DNA from: Gp6-AA40 sp963818645
Lineage (GTDB): Bacteria; Acidobacteriota; Vicinamibacteria; Vicinamibacterales; UBA2999
Direction: 5' to 3'
Length of the DNA: 64,000 nt
NCBI GenBank assembly: GCA_963818645.1
Contig: CAWFTF010000002.1
Coordinates: 1-64,000, forward strand
Part shown: positions 1-7,882 of the stretch, in pieces
Position numbering within the stretch: position 1 is the stretch's first letter
Layout of the letters: every line of letters begins with the position of its first letter
Notes under the pieces: generated by a model
Told to the model about the DNA's origin: nothing
The model's input: the letters and a program-made list of their open reading frames with translations, nothing else
The model's database searches: none
Translations under genes and position numbers: made by a program

Positions 1-1131
1 AGCTTCTTTTGAGTCGTCGTTCTCAGTTCTGCCCAGATTCTGCCCATCCAGATCGACGGTAAGCGCCTCGAGCTTCCGTGCCGTCGTCGGATGGGTATAC
101 CGCTCCAGCATCCGCACGGACCGGTGGCCCGAGATGGCCATCACCGTAAAGTCATCGATCCCCATCGCGATCATCCGGCTGATCGCGGTATGCCGCAGGG
201 TGTGCAGGCTCACGTCCCCCGTCGTGATCCCGGCCCTCTTCAGCGCCCGTCGGAAGGTATGCGCCACGCCGTTGACGGTGTAGGCCTCGTGCGTTCTCGC
301 GTTCGTGAACACCCACGGCGATCGCGTCTTCGGGCACTGGTCGAGCACCGCCTTGATAGCGGGGGAGACGGGAATCCGCCTGGACCGTCCGTTCTTCGTC
401 TCTAGAAACGTCAACTCGGCCTCGCCGATGTCGTCCCACCGTAGCGCTAAGAGTTCACCGAGCCGGCACCCCATGATGAGCGCCAGACGGACCATCCGCC
501 GCAGCTTTAGCGGGCAAGCGTTCAGCAGCCGGATCTGCTCGTCCTCCGTCAGGATGCGCGTCCAGCGATTATCGACCTTGAGCCGCTTCACGGTACGAAC
601 AGGGGAGTCGAGGAGCTTCCCCCATTCCACGGCTTTCGAGAGGATACCCCTGAGGCAATCGAGTTCACGGTTGACGGTTCCTGGCTTCAATGGCTTCGGC
701 GCCGTCTTATACCCATGACCGCGCCACTTGCCGGTGAGTCGATCGCGTTTGAATTGCTCGATCCGATGCGCCGTGATCTCGTGCAGGATGAGCGAGCCGA
801 AGGCGCGATTCAGCGTGAGCAGAATTTGCTCGTCTCGTTCCACGCTGCGCTTGTTTACCGTCGCGTGGTCACGGATATACGTCTCTGCGAACGCGCGAAA
901 CGTGATGTCGGGCTGTCGGCGAATCTGGTGACGTCCTTCCAGGACACGACTGCGCTCTTTCGCCTCGATCGACTTCGCCAGTTGTTTGTTGGGCGTCTCC
1001 GTCGTCTGTCGATAGCGTTTCTGATTCACTCGAAAGTCATAGAACCAGTGATGCTCGCACTGCGGGGATGACGAGCAGTGCAGGGGATGCTCGCCCGGCA
1101 GTGCCGGGCTGCAGAATTTGCGAACGCTCAT
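1..1131 (-). CDS. Tyrosine recombinase (integrase), 3' end beyond window
   Basis: Site-specific tyrosine recombinase expected to integrate and excise the element that fills the first 10.5 kb. Read on the minus strand from ATG at 1131, the frame is open for 377 codons to the window edge, so only the last few residues can be missing. Catalytic residues visible: Arg223 in GCRLGE, Lys246 in TKNGRS, His310 and Arg313 in LHTLRHT, His336 in SGHRS and the nucleophile Tyr345 in LERYTHP. The N-terminus has a Cys/His cluster (Cys7, Cys19, Cys25, His27-28) that could bind metal, followed by a SAM-like core-binding domain around residues 78-165. It points toward the left attachment end, which should lie outside the window. 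The 41-bp gap to the upstream RHH gene suggests co-transcription. Confidence 0.93.
   Translation of the reverse strand, partial: MSVRKFCSPALPGEHPLHCSSSPQCEHHWFYDFRVNQKRYRQTTETPNKQLAKSIEAKERSRVLEGRHQIRRQPDITFRAFAETYIRDHATVNKRSVERDEQILLTLNRAFGSLILHEITAHRIEQFKRDRLTGKWRGHGYKTAPKPLKPGTVNRELDCLRGILSKAVEWGKLLDSPVRTVKRLKVDNRWTRILTEDEQIRLLNACPLKLRRMVRLALIMGCRLGELLALRWDDIGEAELTFLETKNGRSRRIPVSPAIKAVLDQCPKTRSPWVFTNARTHEAYTVNGVAHTFRRALKRAGITTGDVSLHTLRHTAISRMIAMGIDDFTVMAISGHRSVRMLERYTHPTTARKLEALTVDLDGQNLGRTENDDSKEA
27..46. repeat. Tandem TTCTGCCCA pair, left end of element
   Basis: Two direct copies of TTCTGCCCA separated by GA, inside the 3' end of the integrase gene. The same pair, with a 3-nt spacer, occurs at 10317-10337 near the other end of the element. 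Lambda-type integrases bind short arm-type repeats near both element ends, so this is a candidate arm-type site. The assignment is inference. Confidence 0.45.
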
Positions 1132-1172
1132 GCAGTCCTCACCCCAGCGCCGCGTTTGCGTATCTGGCCCAT

Positions 1173-1376
1173 TTACTTCGCTCCTTTTCGCTTGCGAGCA
1201 GTTTTACTCCGACGAGGACGTGCCTGCGTTAGCACACCTTTCGTGTCGAGCCACATTCGGAGCGACCGCCGAATCTGCTCCGAGTACGGCACGCCGTCAC
1301 GCTCCTTTAACGCCTCCATCCCCTTCAGCAAGTCTTCATCCGGACGAAACGTCACGACTCGATCAATAGGCGACAT
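1173..1376 (-). CDS. Ribbon-helix-helix (CopG-like) DNA-binding protein
   Basis: Small protein of 67 residues. A beta strand (RVVTFRPD) is followed by two helices (LKGMEALKERD and YSEQIRRSLRMWL), the ribbon-helix-helix layout of CopG/Arc-type repressors, and it ends in a basic tail (RPRRSKTARKRKG). It lies 41 bp upstream of the integrase on the same strand, so it may regulate integrase expression or act as an accessory recombination factor. I place the start at 1376 because a good -10 hexamer lies just upstream; an earlier in-frame ATG at 1394 would add six residues but would sit upstream of that promoter. Family assignment is from pattern only. Confidence 0.7.
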   Translation of the reverse strand: MSPIDRVVTFRPDEDLLKGMEALKERDGVPYSEQIRRSLRMWLDTKGVLTQARPRRSKTARKRKGAK

Positions 1377-1382
1377 GTGTCT

Positions 1383-1388
1383 ATTGTA
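1383..1388 (-). promoter_or_regulatory. Candidate -10 element for RHH-integrase
   Basis: TACAAT on the minus strand, about 6 nt before the likely ATG at 1376. Transcription would start at or next to the start codon, giving a leaderless mRNA. No convincing -35 hexamer is visible. Confidence 0.35.
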
Positions 1389-1569
1389 ATACAAAACACA
1401 CGATCACGACCCTTCACTTTGTGGCCCACGCGAGAGTAATAACGGATGAGTTAGTTCATTAAACCGGACTTGCAAGGTGCAGCTTAGAAGCGTATGGTTG
1501 CGCAGCGACTTTACCCTGCCAACCTAGGGAGGGAACGAAGGACGCCTACGGCGCTCAAGGAGAGGTGAC

Positions 1570-2328
1570 ATGAAGACGTCATTGCTGCTTGTCTGGGCGT
1601 TTGTTTACGGGTTCCTTTCCGTCCCTGCTTACGGAACGCCCCTCGGAGTACTCAACGCCACGAACGGCACGATTGAAGTTGGTGGCAACGTCTTCGAGAA
1701 TTTTGACTTCTTCTCGCTCGCCAGCACGTCGCCGGCAGTAAGCGACATCGATGTGATTCCAGTTACGGTCGCTGGAAGACCTGGACTCAGGTTTGTCGGC
1801 CCATTCTTTGGCACCACGACATTGTCCGGCGGCACCATTTTCGTGCAGTTGGGTAGCTATCAGATTGACTTCGACGTGACGCAGACCGATCCGAATGCCC
1901 TCTTCCACGACGTGAGCCATTCGTGGCCTTTCACGCATTTCGGGGCAGGATCAAAGAATTTTGCAGTCACAACGGGCGTACAGAACTGCCCGGAGCTTGT
2001 GTGCGTTGGACCCGGCAAGTTTGATTTCGTACAGGTAAATACGAGCCTTATGCCTCTGATTCCGAGTCCAGGGATTCTCAGTGAAGGGATCACACTTCCG
2101 ATCGATAGCCCATTCTTGCGCGTGGAGAATCACCTCACCCTCGTAGCGGGGAGTGTCTTTGACGAGATCTCGACTCTCCACCCAACTTTTGTAAGTGTGC
2201 CGTTCGTGGAAGTTACGTTCGGCGTAACGGACGCAACGGACGTCCCCGAGCCAACTACAGTGCTACTCTTCGGGCCCGCGTCGGCCATGGTGATGGCATT
2301 GCGGCTCCGACGACGGAAGACACGGTAA
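1570..2328 (+). CDS. PEP-CTERM sorting-domain exported protein
   Basis: Exported protein of 252 residues. It begins with a signal peptide (MKTSLLLVWAFVYGFLSVPAYG) and ends with a PEP-CTERM tripartite tail: VPEP, a hydrophobic stretch and an Arg-rich end (RLRRRKTR). Such tails are cut and anchored by exosortase in Gram-negative bacteria that make exopolysaccharide. The middle 190 residues are beta-rich and not recognised. The start is well supported by AGGAGAGG 5 nt before the ATG. The gene faces away from the integrase and looks like element cargo: base composition is visibly less GC-rich than the chromosome to the right. No exosortase gene lies in the window, so processing would depend on the host. 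Confidence 0.85.
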   Translation: MKTSLLLVWAFVYGFLSVPAYGTPLGVLNATNGTIEVGGNVFENFDFFSLASTSPAVSDIDVIPVTVAGRPGLRFVGPFFGTTTLSGGTIFVQLGSYQIDFDVTQTDPNALFHDVSHSWPFTHFGAGSKNFAVTTGVQNCPELVCVGPGKFDFVQVNTSLMPLIPSPGILSEGITLPIDSPFLRVENHLTLVAGSVFDEISTLHPTFVSVPFVEVTFGVTDATDVPEPTTVLLFGPASAMVMALRLRRRKTR

Positions 2329-2333
2329 GTCGA

Positions 2334-2357
2334 GACTGCGACAATTGTGTCGCAGTC
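2334..2357. terminator. Hairpin after PEP-CTERM gene
   Basis: Perfect 9-bp inverted repeat GACTGCGAC / GTCGCAGTC with a 6-nt loop (AATTGT), starting 6 nt after the stop codon. There is no long T-run, so it is a probable but not classical terminator. Confidence 0.5.
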
Positions 2358-2719
2358 GGTTCTCCGAACCAACGAGTGGTCAATTCTGAGTGCGTCCAGG
2401 CGGAGCGAGATGGCAGTTAAGGTCTGCCTTATTTTCCAAGGCCAGCATTTCGGTTTTCGACCCACTGTGGTGTGTTAGCGGTCGGACGAGAGTTCTAGGG
2501 GGGCCGGCGGTAGCCATCAGCGGAGACACGGGCACGATTTACCAGCACACCGAGGACGATAGCGCTGAGTTGGGTTCGGTTGATGACGACTATTCGGTCA
2601 CGATGAACTTTCCAACGTGGGTCGCTCAGATTCACTACTACAGCCAAACCTCCCGGTCGAAGTCAGATCAGTGCAGCCGCCGAGGGCGCGTAACTCACGA
2701 CGAAGTCGGTAAGCGGCAC
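2358..2719. other. No gene seen between cargo genes
   Basis: About 360 bp between the PEP-CTERM gene and the converging methyltransferase-like gene. An open plus-strand frame crosses it into the antisense of the next gene, but it has no ribosome-binding site or recognisable protein pattern. I see no RNA gene or clear repeat. Confidence 0.4.
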
Positions 2720-3628
2720 TCAGAGCGACGCCACACTGCGTACCAAATGCTGCGCCAAGGGACGCTGAGCATTGAGAACGAGTCCGTCCGGCCGGTCGCT
2801 GAGTGGATGGTCGAACATGTGAGCCAAATAGAACATCTCGGCCCATTGCTGATTCGAGAACTGTGGTGGGAGAAAGTACTTCAGGCCGAAGATCGGAGCG
2901 ATCTTTCGTCGCTCGTTCCTGGTGTTGAAGTCTTCGATTGCGCGCCGCTCGCCCGTGAACTCCGAGAAACTCAGTCCCATGATGTCATCGAAGTAACAGT
3001 GCACGCGCGGAAGCGTCAAGCAATGGGACTTCTGCTCGAAGATGGTGAAGGCGTCGACAGTCGAACTGTACAGGTCGAGATCGAAGGAGGCGAATCCGAT
3101 CGGCGCGGGCTTCGACTCGAGGAACTCCTGCAAGGTGTCAGCGACGAGGCCGATATGCAGCTTCGCACGCTTGAGACGAGGGCGTAGCTGGTCCACATCC
3201 ATGCGGTACTCGGACGGACGATACAGGTGAGGGAGATCGCGAAAATCGGTGGGCGGCGGCAGACCCTGGCCGGTATCGAAGCCGTGCACGTCGATCTGAA
3301 CTCCGCGCTCCGCTTCCGCTCTCTCGGAGGCGCGTTCGAGCGCGACAAGCCCGTTACCCCCGGCGACGCCAAATTCGATGACGGATATCCGTTCGATGCC
3401 CAGCGTCCTCGCAAGATGTGCCGCCTGGAGGACACCCCACGTGTACTGTGGATACAGCCCCCGGTGCTCTGACATCAACGTTGTCAACGTCTTGTTGATC
3501 GATGCGTACGCAAACGCCGGATTGATGCTGTTGTATGGGCCTGGCTCTGGCTCTGGATCAAGACGTTCCAGGAATCTCTTCACCCGACGAACTTGTTGCC
3601 TCAGGAAACGTCCTATCATCGGTTTCAT
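2720..3628 (-). CDS. SAM-dependent methyltransferase-like protein
   Basis: Protein of 302 residues with a Rossmann-like methyltransferase pattern: glycine-rich motif I VIEFGVAGGNG (83-93), an acidic turn HGFDTG (115-120) and a motif IV-like FDLDLYSST (182-190). Related proteins often sit in polysaccharide or secondary-metabolite loci; the substrate cannot be told from sequence. I start it at the ATG at 3628, preceded by GGGGAG, although the frame stays open for 129 more codons upstream without a ribosome-binding site or plausible protein. It is convergent with the PEP-CTERM gene and probably cargo of the same element. It could also be a residual chromosomal island gene. Confidence 0.7.
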   Translation of the reverse strand: MKPMIGRFLRQQVRRVKRFLERLDPEPEPGPYNSINPAFAYASINKTLTTLMSEHRGLYPQYTWGVLQAAHLARTLGIERISVIEFGVAGGNGLVALERASERAEAERGVQIDVHGFDTGQGLPPPTDFRDLPHLYRPSEYRMDVDQLRPRLKRAKLHIGLVADTLQEFLESKPAPIGFASFDLDLYSSTVDAFTIFEQKSHCLTLPRVHCYFDDIMGLSFSEFTGERRAIEDFNTRNERRKIAPIFGLKYFLPPQFSNQQWAEMFYLAHMFDHPLSDRPDGLVLNAQRPLAQHLVRSVASL

Positions 3629-4454
3629 GCCAGCTCCCCGTCTGCTCGAACGATACACACATGCCGTACATCCGCCACGGTGAGCGACTGGGGCATCGCG
3701 GGAATGTAAATATGCGGTGCAGTTGTATGCAAACGGTTCGCCGTGAGTAGTGACTGCTCTTGACTGTCGAGCTCTAGGCCGCAATGACACGAGTCTCGCT
3801 GCCGTCGCCGAACAGTTTCGCAGAAGGCGTTGCGAGCGTTGCTCAGTTCTTGAACCTCTGTCGTATTGCGACCTGACCGAGCGGCTCGCGTACCCGCCGT
3901 CTTCGTTGACAGATCCGCCAAAAGCTGTGATGCGCGTGAGGATATCGTGGGCGTCGGGCTCAAGCCGCTGTGGAATTTTGACGCTGAACGAAGCCGGTGA
4001 TTGGAGATCTTGCAAATGGACGGAGCAAGGCCGATTCCTCTAAGCCCGTGCTTGGGGTACCGCCGCAGAGTCAGATCGGGTGGCGAGTGATTGAAAGGGC
4101 AAGTCAGCGCATCGTCGTATTTCAATGCAGTCGCGAACAAACCGGGGTAGAGGTTCGCGTCGGATGAGGCTCGCGCACTTGCTCACGCGTGTCCGCAGGC
4201 CTTCGCACGGACGGTAGCCTTGCCGTGTTGATAGCCGAGCGACAGCGGCACCAATGACGGCAGCAGGTGCATCAACAGCGAAGACAGCGGCGGCGGGATC
4301 GCTCAGAAAATTCGGGGAACGACTGAGCGACAGACCAGACTACTAGCCCGCATGACTCAAGCCCCATTCACCCTACCCCCCGCCCGGTTCCAGAGCCGAG
4401 AATTTCCATGCTCCTCTACGGAATGGGTTTCGTGGCCGTGGCTATTTGGACGAC
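3629..4454. other. Long stretch without a convincing gene
   Basis: About 825 bp between the methyltransferase-like gene and the end of the capsid operon. Short open frames overlap on both strands, but none has a ribosome-binding site together with a protein-like sequence. It may be decayed cargo. It separates the cargo part of the element from its phage-like part. Confidence 0.4.
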
Positions 4455-4544
4455 TCAGACGACGTCAGTAGAGGCGCTCCACGGGCCGAGAAGGTAATCG
4501 CGCAATGGTGTGCGCGTTTTCTCGGCTTTATCGGCCATCCACAT
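4455..4544 (-). CDS. Possible 29-residue protein ending the capsid operon
   Basis: Short frame starting MWMADKAEKTRTPLRDYLLG that overlaps the last bases of the preceding gene, in the same direction as the capsid operon. The upstream GGAG is about 9 nt from the ATG. Support is only position and codon appearance, so it may be spurious. Confidence 0.25.
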   Translation of the reverse strand: MWMADKAEKTRTPLRDYLLGPWSASTDVV

Positions 4545-4815
4545 CTCGGCGCGCGCCGCTGCAGTACTCCGCTTCCAACCATGTCCTGATCTGTGCGAGC
4601 GCCCCCACCTTCCACTCCGCATCGATCGCGCGTTGCCGCTCCAGGACTTCATCGAAACTGACCGGTTGCCAGTCGGTATCCGGATCCGGTGGAGCGGGCG
4701 GCCGAGTGGGATCGGCACCGTTGGCAATCATCCGACACGCCATGTCGTCCAACCGCTCTTGCAGGAGCGCGTCGATCTCTGCGCTCACTTTCGCGACCGC
4801 GTCGTCAAGCGTCAC
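4528..4815 (-). CDS. Small hypothetical phage-type protein
   Basis: Protein of 95 residues, mostly helical, with an acidic, proline-rich middle (DPTRPPAPPDPDTDW). Its start overlaps the stop of the preceding gene (ATGA), indicating translational coupling within the capsid operon. I do not recognise a family. Its place downstream of capsid and fibre-like genes suggests a minor structural or assembly role, which is inference. Confidence 0.6.
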   Translation of the reverse strand: MTLDDAVAKVSAEIDALLQERLDDMACRMIANGADPTRPPAPPDPDTDWQPVSFDEVLERQRAIDAEWKVGALAQIRTWLEAEYCSGARRDVDGR

Positions 4816-5108
4816 GCCTCACCTCGCTTGACGATGAGCCTCCACGATGTGGCCCCCTGGCCCGGTGTCTCGTCGGTCTGCGCCGTCGCCAACCACAAGC
4901 TGCCGGAGCGCGTCACCAACGATCCGGCCGCGTAGGCCGTGCCCTCTTTGTGCGCGCCGGCGTAGGTCGGCAACTTCTTCGACTCGAGCTCGGCGACTCG
5001 CTGCAGCAGCGACGCAATCTGTGCGTCGCGTGGCGCGATCGTTTTCCTGATGACGTCGACGGTGCCGGCGACGAATGCGTCGAGTGTTTTCGAGTTCATG
5101 GCCGCCAT
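4812..5108 (-). CDS. Fibre/decoration-like protein with carbohydrate-binding-type tail
   Basis: Protein of 98 residues. A helical N-terminal half carries a probable short coiled coil (DAQIASLLQRVAELESKK). The C-terminal half (YAAGSLVTRSGSLWLATAQ to SWRLIVKRG) resembles the small CBM5/12-like modules found on phage fibre or spike proteins, in which aromatic residues bind sugar chains. Its ATG overlaps the capsid stop codon as TGATG, so it is probably translated with the capsid. Likely role: capsid decoration or host-surface binding. The family call is from pattern, not alignment. Confidence 0.65.
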   Translation of the reverse strand: MAAMNSKTLDAFVAGTVDVIRKTIAPRDAQIASLLQRVAELESKKLPTYAGAHKEGTAYAAGSLVTRSGSLWLATAQTDETPGQGATSWRLIVKRGEA

Positions 5109-6229
5109 CACACCCATGCGACGTTCGTGAAGAGCGCCGCATCGGCACGGGCCATCCGATAGGAAAGCACGCGGTCCACGATTAACCCAACCAACCCAAG
5201 CTGAAAGAGCGAGACCATAACCGTGCCGGCGACGGGTGGTGAAGTGGCACTGGTCTCCATCTCGATCGACGCATGCCGCGCGACCGTCACGTCCATGTCG
5301 CCATCGTCGGCGATGAGCAGCGCCGACGGATCGAGCACGATCACGCGATTGCCGACGTAGCCGGTGAGCACGGGGATCCCGAACAACATGCCGCCGTTGA
5401 TCCCGAGCGTCGTCGAGTTCGTCGCGATCGCGGCCGCCACCGCGATCCGTGGGGACATCAACATCGCCATCGACTCGGAATCCGGATTCGTCGCGGTGAA
5501 CGTCTCGACCAACTTCTTGATGTCCGTCAGCACATTCGCCGATGACGTGCCGGCACTCGCAATCGATGGCGCCGCATTCGTGATCGAGGCCGGCGACACG
5601 TTCGTCACCGCCGCGACCGTCGGATCGGTCAGTTGCTGATCGAGATACTGCGAGATTCCTCTCGAGAGTTCCCGGCGTAACGCCGTGACCGAGGCCGGCG
5701 CGGTCAACGCCATCAGCTCGCGCGTCACGACGATGATGCCAGCGACCTTCGCGATCGGCAGCGTCGCGCTCGCGAGTTGCATGTTGCCGACTGGTTTCGC
5801 GCCGGCTTGCCCGACCCAGCGAACGGTCGCGCCACTCGTCGCCGCCGGCACGCTGACATTGAACGGCACTTGCTTGGACAGCGGCAACAGCTTGCCGATC
5901 AGGCTCGCGGGTCGGCTCATCTCGACGAACGCCTCCATCAGCGGACGCACCGGCGCGAGCGCCGCGGCCCATGCCGGCTCGGTTGTGGAGCCAGCTGTGG
6001 TGCCACCCTTGTGTTGCCAGGTCGCCGCTTTGCCGAGCAGGTCGCTGCTCAGGCTGCGTGGCCAGCGGCCTAGGAATACCTCTGCGGCATGAATGCGATC
6101 GAGCTCGTCACTCAGGCGAGCCGCCGAGCCGTTGCCGTCGATCCCGAGGCACGACACGAGCCTGACGTAGTCGAGCGATCGCGCGTTCGTGAGTTGGTCT
6201 TGCGTGAACATGGCAAGGGTGTCAGTCAT
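5108..6229 (-). CDS. Phage major capsid protein, HK97 fold
   Basis: Protein of 373 residues forming an icosahedral shell. The N-terminal ~100 residues look like a scaffold-like delta region. The core has typical HK97-family signatures: TEPAWAAAL, a VPFNV strand, TVRWVGQAGAKPV, an ITxEL-like stretch (VVTRELMALT), the SPR segment (LMSPRIA), GIPVLTG, and the C-terminal VSLFQLGLVGLIVDR to DAALFTNVAW. I choose ATG 6229, which overlaps the upstream gene's stop (ATGACTGA) and follows GAGGA. No prohead protease, portal or terminase is encoded nearby, which is unusual for a working head module. Confidence 0.9.
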   Translation of the reverse strand: MTDTLAMFTQDQLTNARSLDYVRLVSCLGIDGNGSAARLSDELDRIHAAEVFLGRWPRSLSSDLLGKAATWQHKGGTTAGSTTEPAWAAALAPVRPLMEAFVEMSRPASLIGKLLPLSKQVPFNVSVPAATSGATVRWVGQAGAKPVGNMQLASATLPIAKVAGIIVVTRELMALTAPASVTALRRELSRGISQYLDQQLTDPTVAAVTNVSPASITNAAPSIASAGTSSANVLTDIKKLVETFTATNPDSESMAMLMSPRIAVAAAIATNSTTLGINGGMLFGIPVLTGYVGNRVIVLDPSALLIADDGDMDVTVARHASIEMETSATSPPVAGTVMVSLFQLGLVGLIVDRVLSYRMARADAALFTNVAWV

Positions 6230-6659
6230 GCCCACGATCCTCGCCCGACGCGATGATGCGATGGTCATCCTCGCGGAGGAGTCGCACGCACCAGCGCACG
6301 CCGTCCCGCGTGGTGTCCGTCCGCTCGACGCGCATCCCGTCGATCGTGACGCCGTGCAGGCGTCGAAAGAGCACGCCGAGTTCGTGCGCGTCCTGCACGT
6401 CGGCCGCGCGGAGCGCCTCGTGCAGCGCAGGGGCGATCGTCGTGGCGTGATGCATCAATTCGGCGGACATGAACCGTCGATCACCAATCGATTCTGCGAT
6501 GGCCACGAGCAACGCGCGATCGGCAGCGTCCCGTGCGCCTCGGCGTCCTTCGCTGTGCTCCTCTCGCCATCGCTCGAGTGCCGTCACCCTGTCGCGCAGT
6601 TCAGCGAACTGCGCGTCGACAGTCGCAGGCGCGACACCGGGACTGGGCGCGATCTTCAT
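6222..6659 (-). CDS. Hypothetical protein upstream of capsid, coiled-coil N-terminus
   Basis: Protein of 145 residues. An early heptad-like helix (FAELRDRVTALERWREEH) is followed by a helical middle with HH and ending in a basic-acidic tail. It overlaps both neighbours by ATGA-type junctions, so it is co-translated with the capsid. Position just before a capsid gene would fit a scaffold or adaptor, but no family is recognised and that role is a guess. Confidence 0.65.
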   Translation of the reverse strand: MKIAPSPGVAPATVDAQFAELRDRVTALERWREEHSEGRRGARDAADRALLVAIAESIGDRRFMSAELMHHATTIAPALHEALRAADVQDAHELGVLFRRLHGVTIDGMRVERTDTTRDGVRWCVRLLREDDHRIIASGEDRGHD

Positions 6660-6814
6660 CGCGGGCGCCGCCAGCCGCCGTGCCCATCAGGTCGGTTCAC
6701 CCAGTCGGTCGCCGCCCGCTGTTCGTCGCGCGTCATCGGACGCAGCACCTGGTCGACGACGACGCAGTGCCCCTCGACTCGCGGCTCGTGCAGGTCTGGC
6801 TGCGGCGCCGGCAC
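6656..6814 (-). CDS. Small hypothetical protein, GTG start
   Basis: Frame of 52 residues, VPAPQPDLHEPRVEG to DWVNRPDGHGGWRRPR, beginning at GTG 6814 because a stop codon lies upstream and no ATG precedes the conserved-looking part. Its stop overlaps the next ATG (ATGA). The coupled layout supports a real gene; the function is unknown. A later in-frame ATG would leave only about 26 residues. Confidence 0.45.
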   Translation of the reverse strand: MPAPQPDLHEPRVEGHCVVVDQVLRPMTRDEQRAATDWVNRPDGHGGWRRPR

Positions 6815-6891
6815 AGGGCGCTTAGGACGACGACCAGCGCCCCGCCCCTAGGCACGACGCGATCGCCCTGCGTTTGAATTCGTATGAATGT

Positions 6892-7080
6892 TTATGCCCA
6901 TGTCACCGGTCCCAAGAACCGCCCGCCCTGTGCCCACAACGACACGCGGTCTGTGCCGAGATACCCCACGGACCCGCCGCGAAACCGGTAGACCCAGCCC
7001 TGCGAGTAATAGCCAATCGCCCGCCCATTCATCGAAACCTGGTCGCCCCGAATCACACAGGCCGCCCCTGGCCAAAGCAT
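6892..7080 (-). CDS. Small hypothetical protein, possible first gene of capsid operon
   Basis: Frame of 62 residues with a regular glycine/aromatic pattern (GYYSQGWVYRFRGGSVGYLG) that reads like a small beta-sheet protein. It lies upstream of the capsid operon on the same strand. No strong ribosome-binding site is visible, and a second overlapping frame exists, so the assignment is tentative. Confidence 0.4.
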   Translation of the reverse strand: MLWPGAACVIRGDQVSMNGRAIGYYSQGWVYRFRGGSVGYLGTDRVSLWAQGGRFLGPVTWA

Positions 7081-7275
7081 CTAAACCATTTATGCGTTTT
7101 GCGAAACTATCTCTCGAATTATTTCTGCGCGAAGCTGCCACGCGGTTTCCGTTCACGATGCACCCTAGACATGATCAGGCCGCCCGGTTGAGCTAGCGCG
7201 TTCGTTTGGGCGCCAACCGTTGACGTGGCTTAACGTTTACTTGAAGACGCACACGCCACCGCGTAGCCTTGCCAC

Positions 7276-7563
7276 ATGCCGTTGCCCGATCGTCGCGGCG
7301 ACCCATTGAAGATTCATTGTCCCGACTGCCAGCGGTTCGGCACCAGTCGTCGGTCTCGCACGTTATGGTGGGAACGGCCCCTTCGTCTTGTGTCACGCCG
7401 GAAGCCTTACCGCTGCATGTTCTGCGATGCCCGGTTCTGGTTGGGACCGTGGCGGGAGCGACGAACGACCCCCGGTGTCACGGCACCGCTCACTGCCCGT
7501 CTTAACCTCCTTGGGACCCAACCAGATCGTCACGCTCCCCACCTTTGGCGTCGGACTGGCTGA
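7276..7563 (+). CDS. Small zinc-ribbon protein
   Basis: Protein of 95 residues with two CxxC knuckles: HCPDCQRFG near residue 14 and YRCMFCDARFW near residue 47, joined by a basic segment. This is the pattern of a zinc ribbon and could contact nucleic acid. It stands alone on the plus strand between the capsid and replication operons. The C-terminal third looks less protein-like and the start lacks a strong ribosome-binding site. Confidence 0.55.
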   Translation: MPLPDRRGDPLKIHCPDCQRFGTSRRSRTLWWERPLRLVSRRKPYRCMFCDARFWLGPWRERRTTPGVTAPLTARLNLLGTQPDRHAPHLWRRTG

Positions 7564-7666
7564 GCGACCCGCGCGTCCGCCTTGCCCTCGACCAACAGAG
7601 GGCTCTGCGCTCCCTCCACCACCGGACACCTGGACGCCGGGCAGCCCCCTAAAGAGCGGGCAAGCA

Positions 7667-7882
7667 TTACCGCAGCCCCCACAACTTGCCGAACAGCACA
7701 TCGAGCGCCGCTCGCACGTCTCGGATCTGCTTCCGATTCGGGCGTCGGTATCGTGTGTCTCGTGGTCGTCGGACACTCGACCGGACAGGACGCCGGACAG
7801 ACACCCCTAAAGGGGGGTGGTTGTCTGTCCGGTCTGTCTTGGACAGGTGTCCTACTCTGTCCGGACAGGTGTCCGGTGTCAT
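7667..7882 (-). CDS. Possible small protein coupled to repA, spanning the repeat array
   Basis: Frame of 71 residues whose ATG overlaps the repA stop codon (ATGA), and whose end (YRRPNRKQIRDVRAALDVLF) looks like an amphipathic basic helix. Its first half is encoded by the inverted-repeat array, which gives it an odd RRP-rich sequence. Either the array lies inside a real gene or the frame is accidental. Low confidence. Confidence 0.3.
   Translation of the reverse strand: MTPDTCPDRVGHLSKTDRTDNHPPLGVSVRRPVRSSVRRPRDTRYRRPNRKQIRDVRAALDVLFGKLWGLR
7771..7876. repeat. Iteron-like GGACA/TGTCC array, candidate replication origin
   Basis: Nine copies of GGACA or TGTCC in 106 bp, arranged as nested palindromes: CCGGACAGACA / TGTCTGTCCGG (7793-7803 and 7822-7832) enclosing CCCCTAAAGGGG, then GGACAGGTGTCC at 7841-7852 and CCGGACAGGTGTCCGG at 7861-7876. 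The array touches the 3' end of repA. Repeats next to a rep gene are the usual layout of iteron origins in plasmids and in SaPI-type phage satellites. The array could alternatively be an operator or a packaging site. Confidence 0.55.

Noticed and set aside
2390..3187. Plus-strand frame of 265 codons across the cargo region
   Set aside because: It is antisense to the methyltransferase-like gene for most of its length, with no ribosome-binding site and no family pattern.
4812..5972. Long minus-strand frame of 386 codons overlapping the capsid gene
   Set aside because: Only its last part (4812-5108) is protein-like; the rest is an Arg/Asp-rich out-of-frame reading of the capsid gene.
5108..6229. 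Encapsulin instead of phage capsid
   Set aside because: Both share the HK97 fold, but the delta-like N-terminal region, the coupled fibre-like gene and the integrase context favour a phage-type capsid; structure prediction would decide.
7393..7776. Minus-strand Cys-rich frame opposite the zinc-ribbon gene
   Set aside because: Composition follows the antisense of the zinc-ribbon gene and the repeat array, with no start signal.
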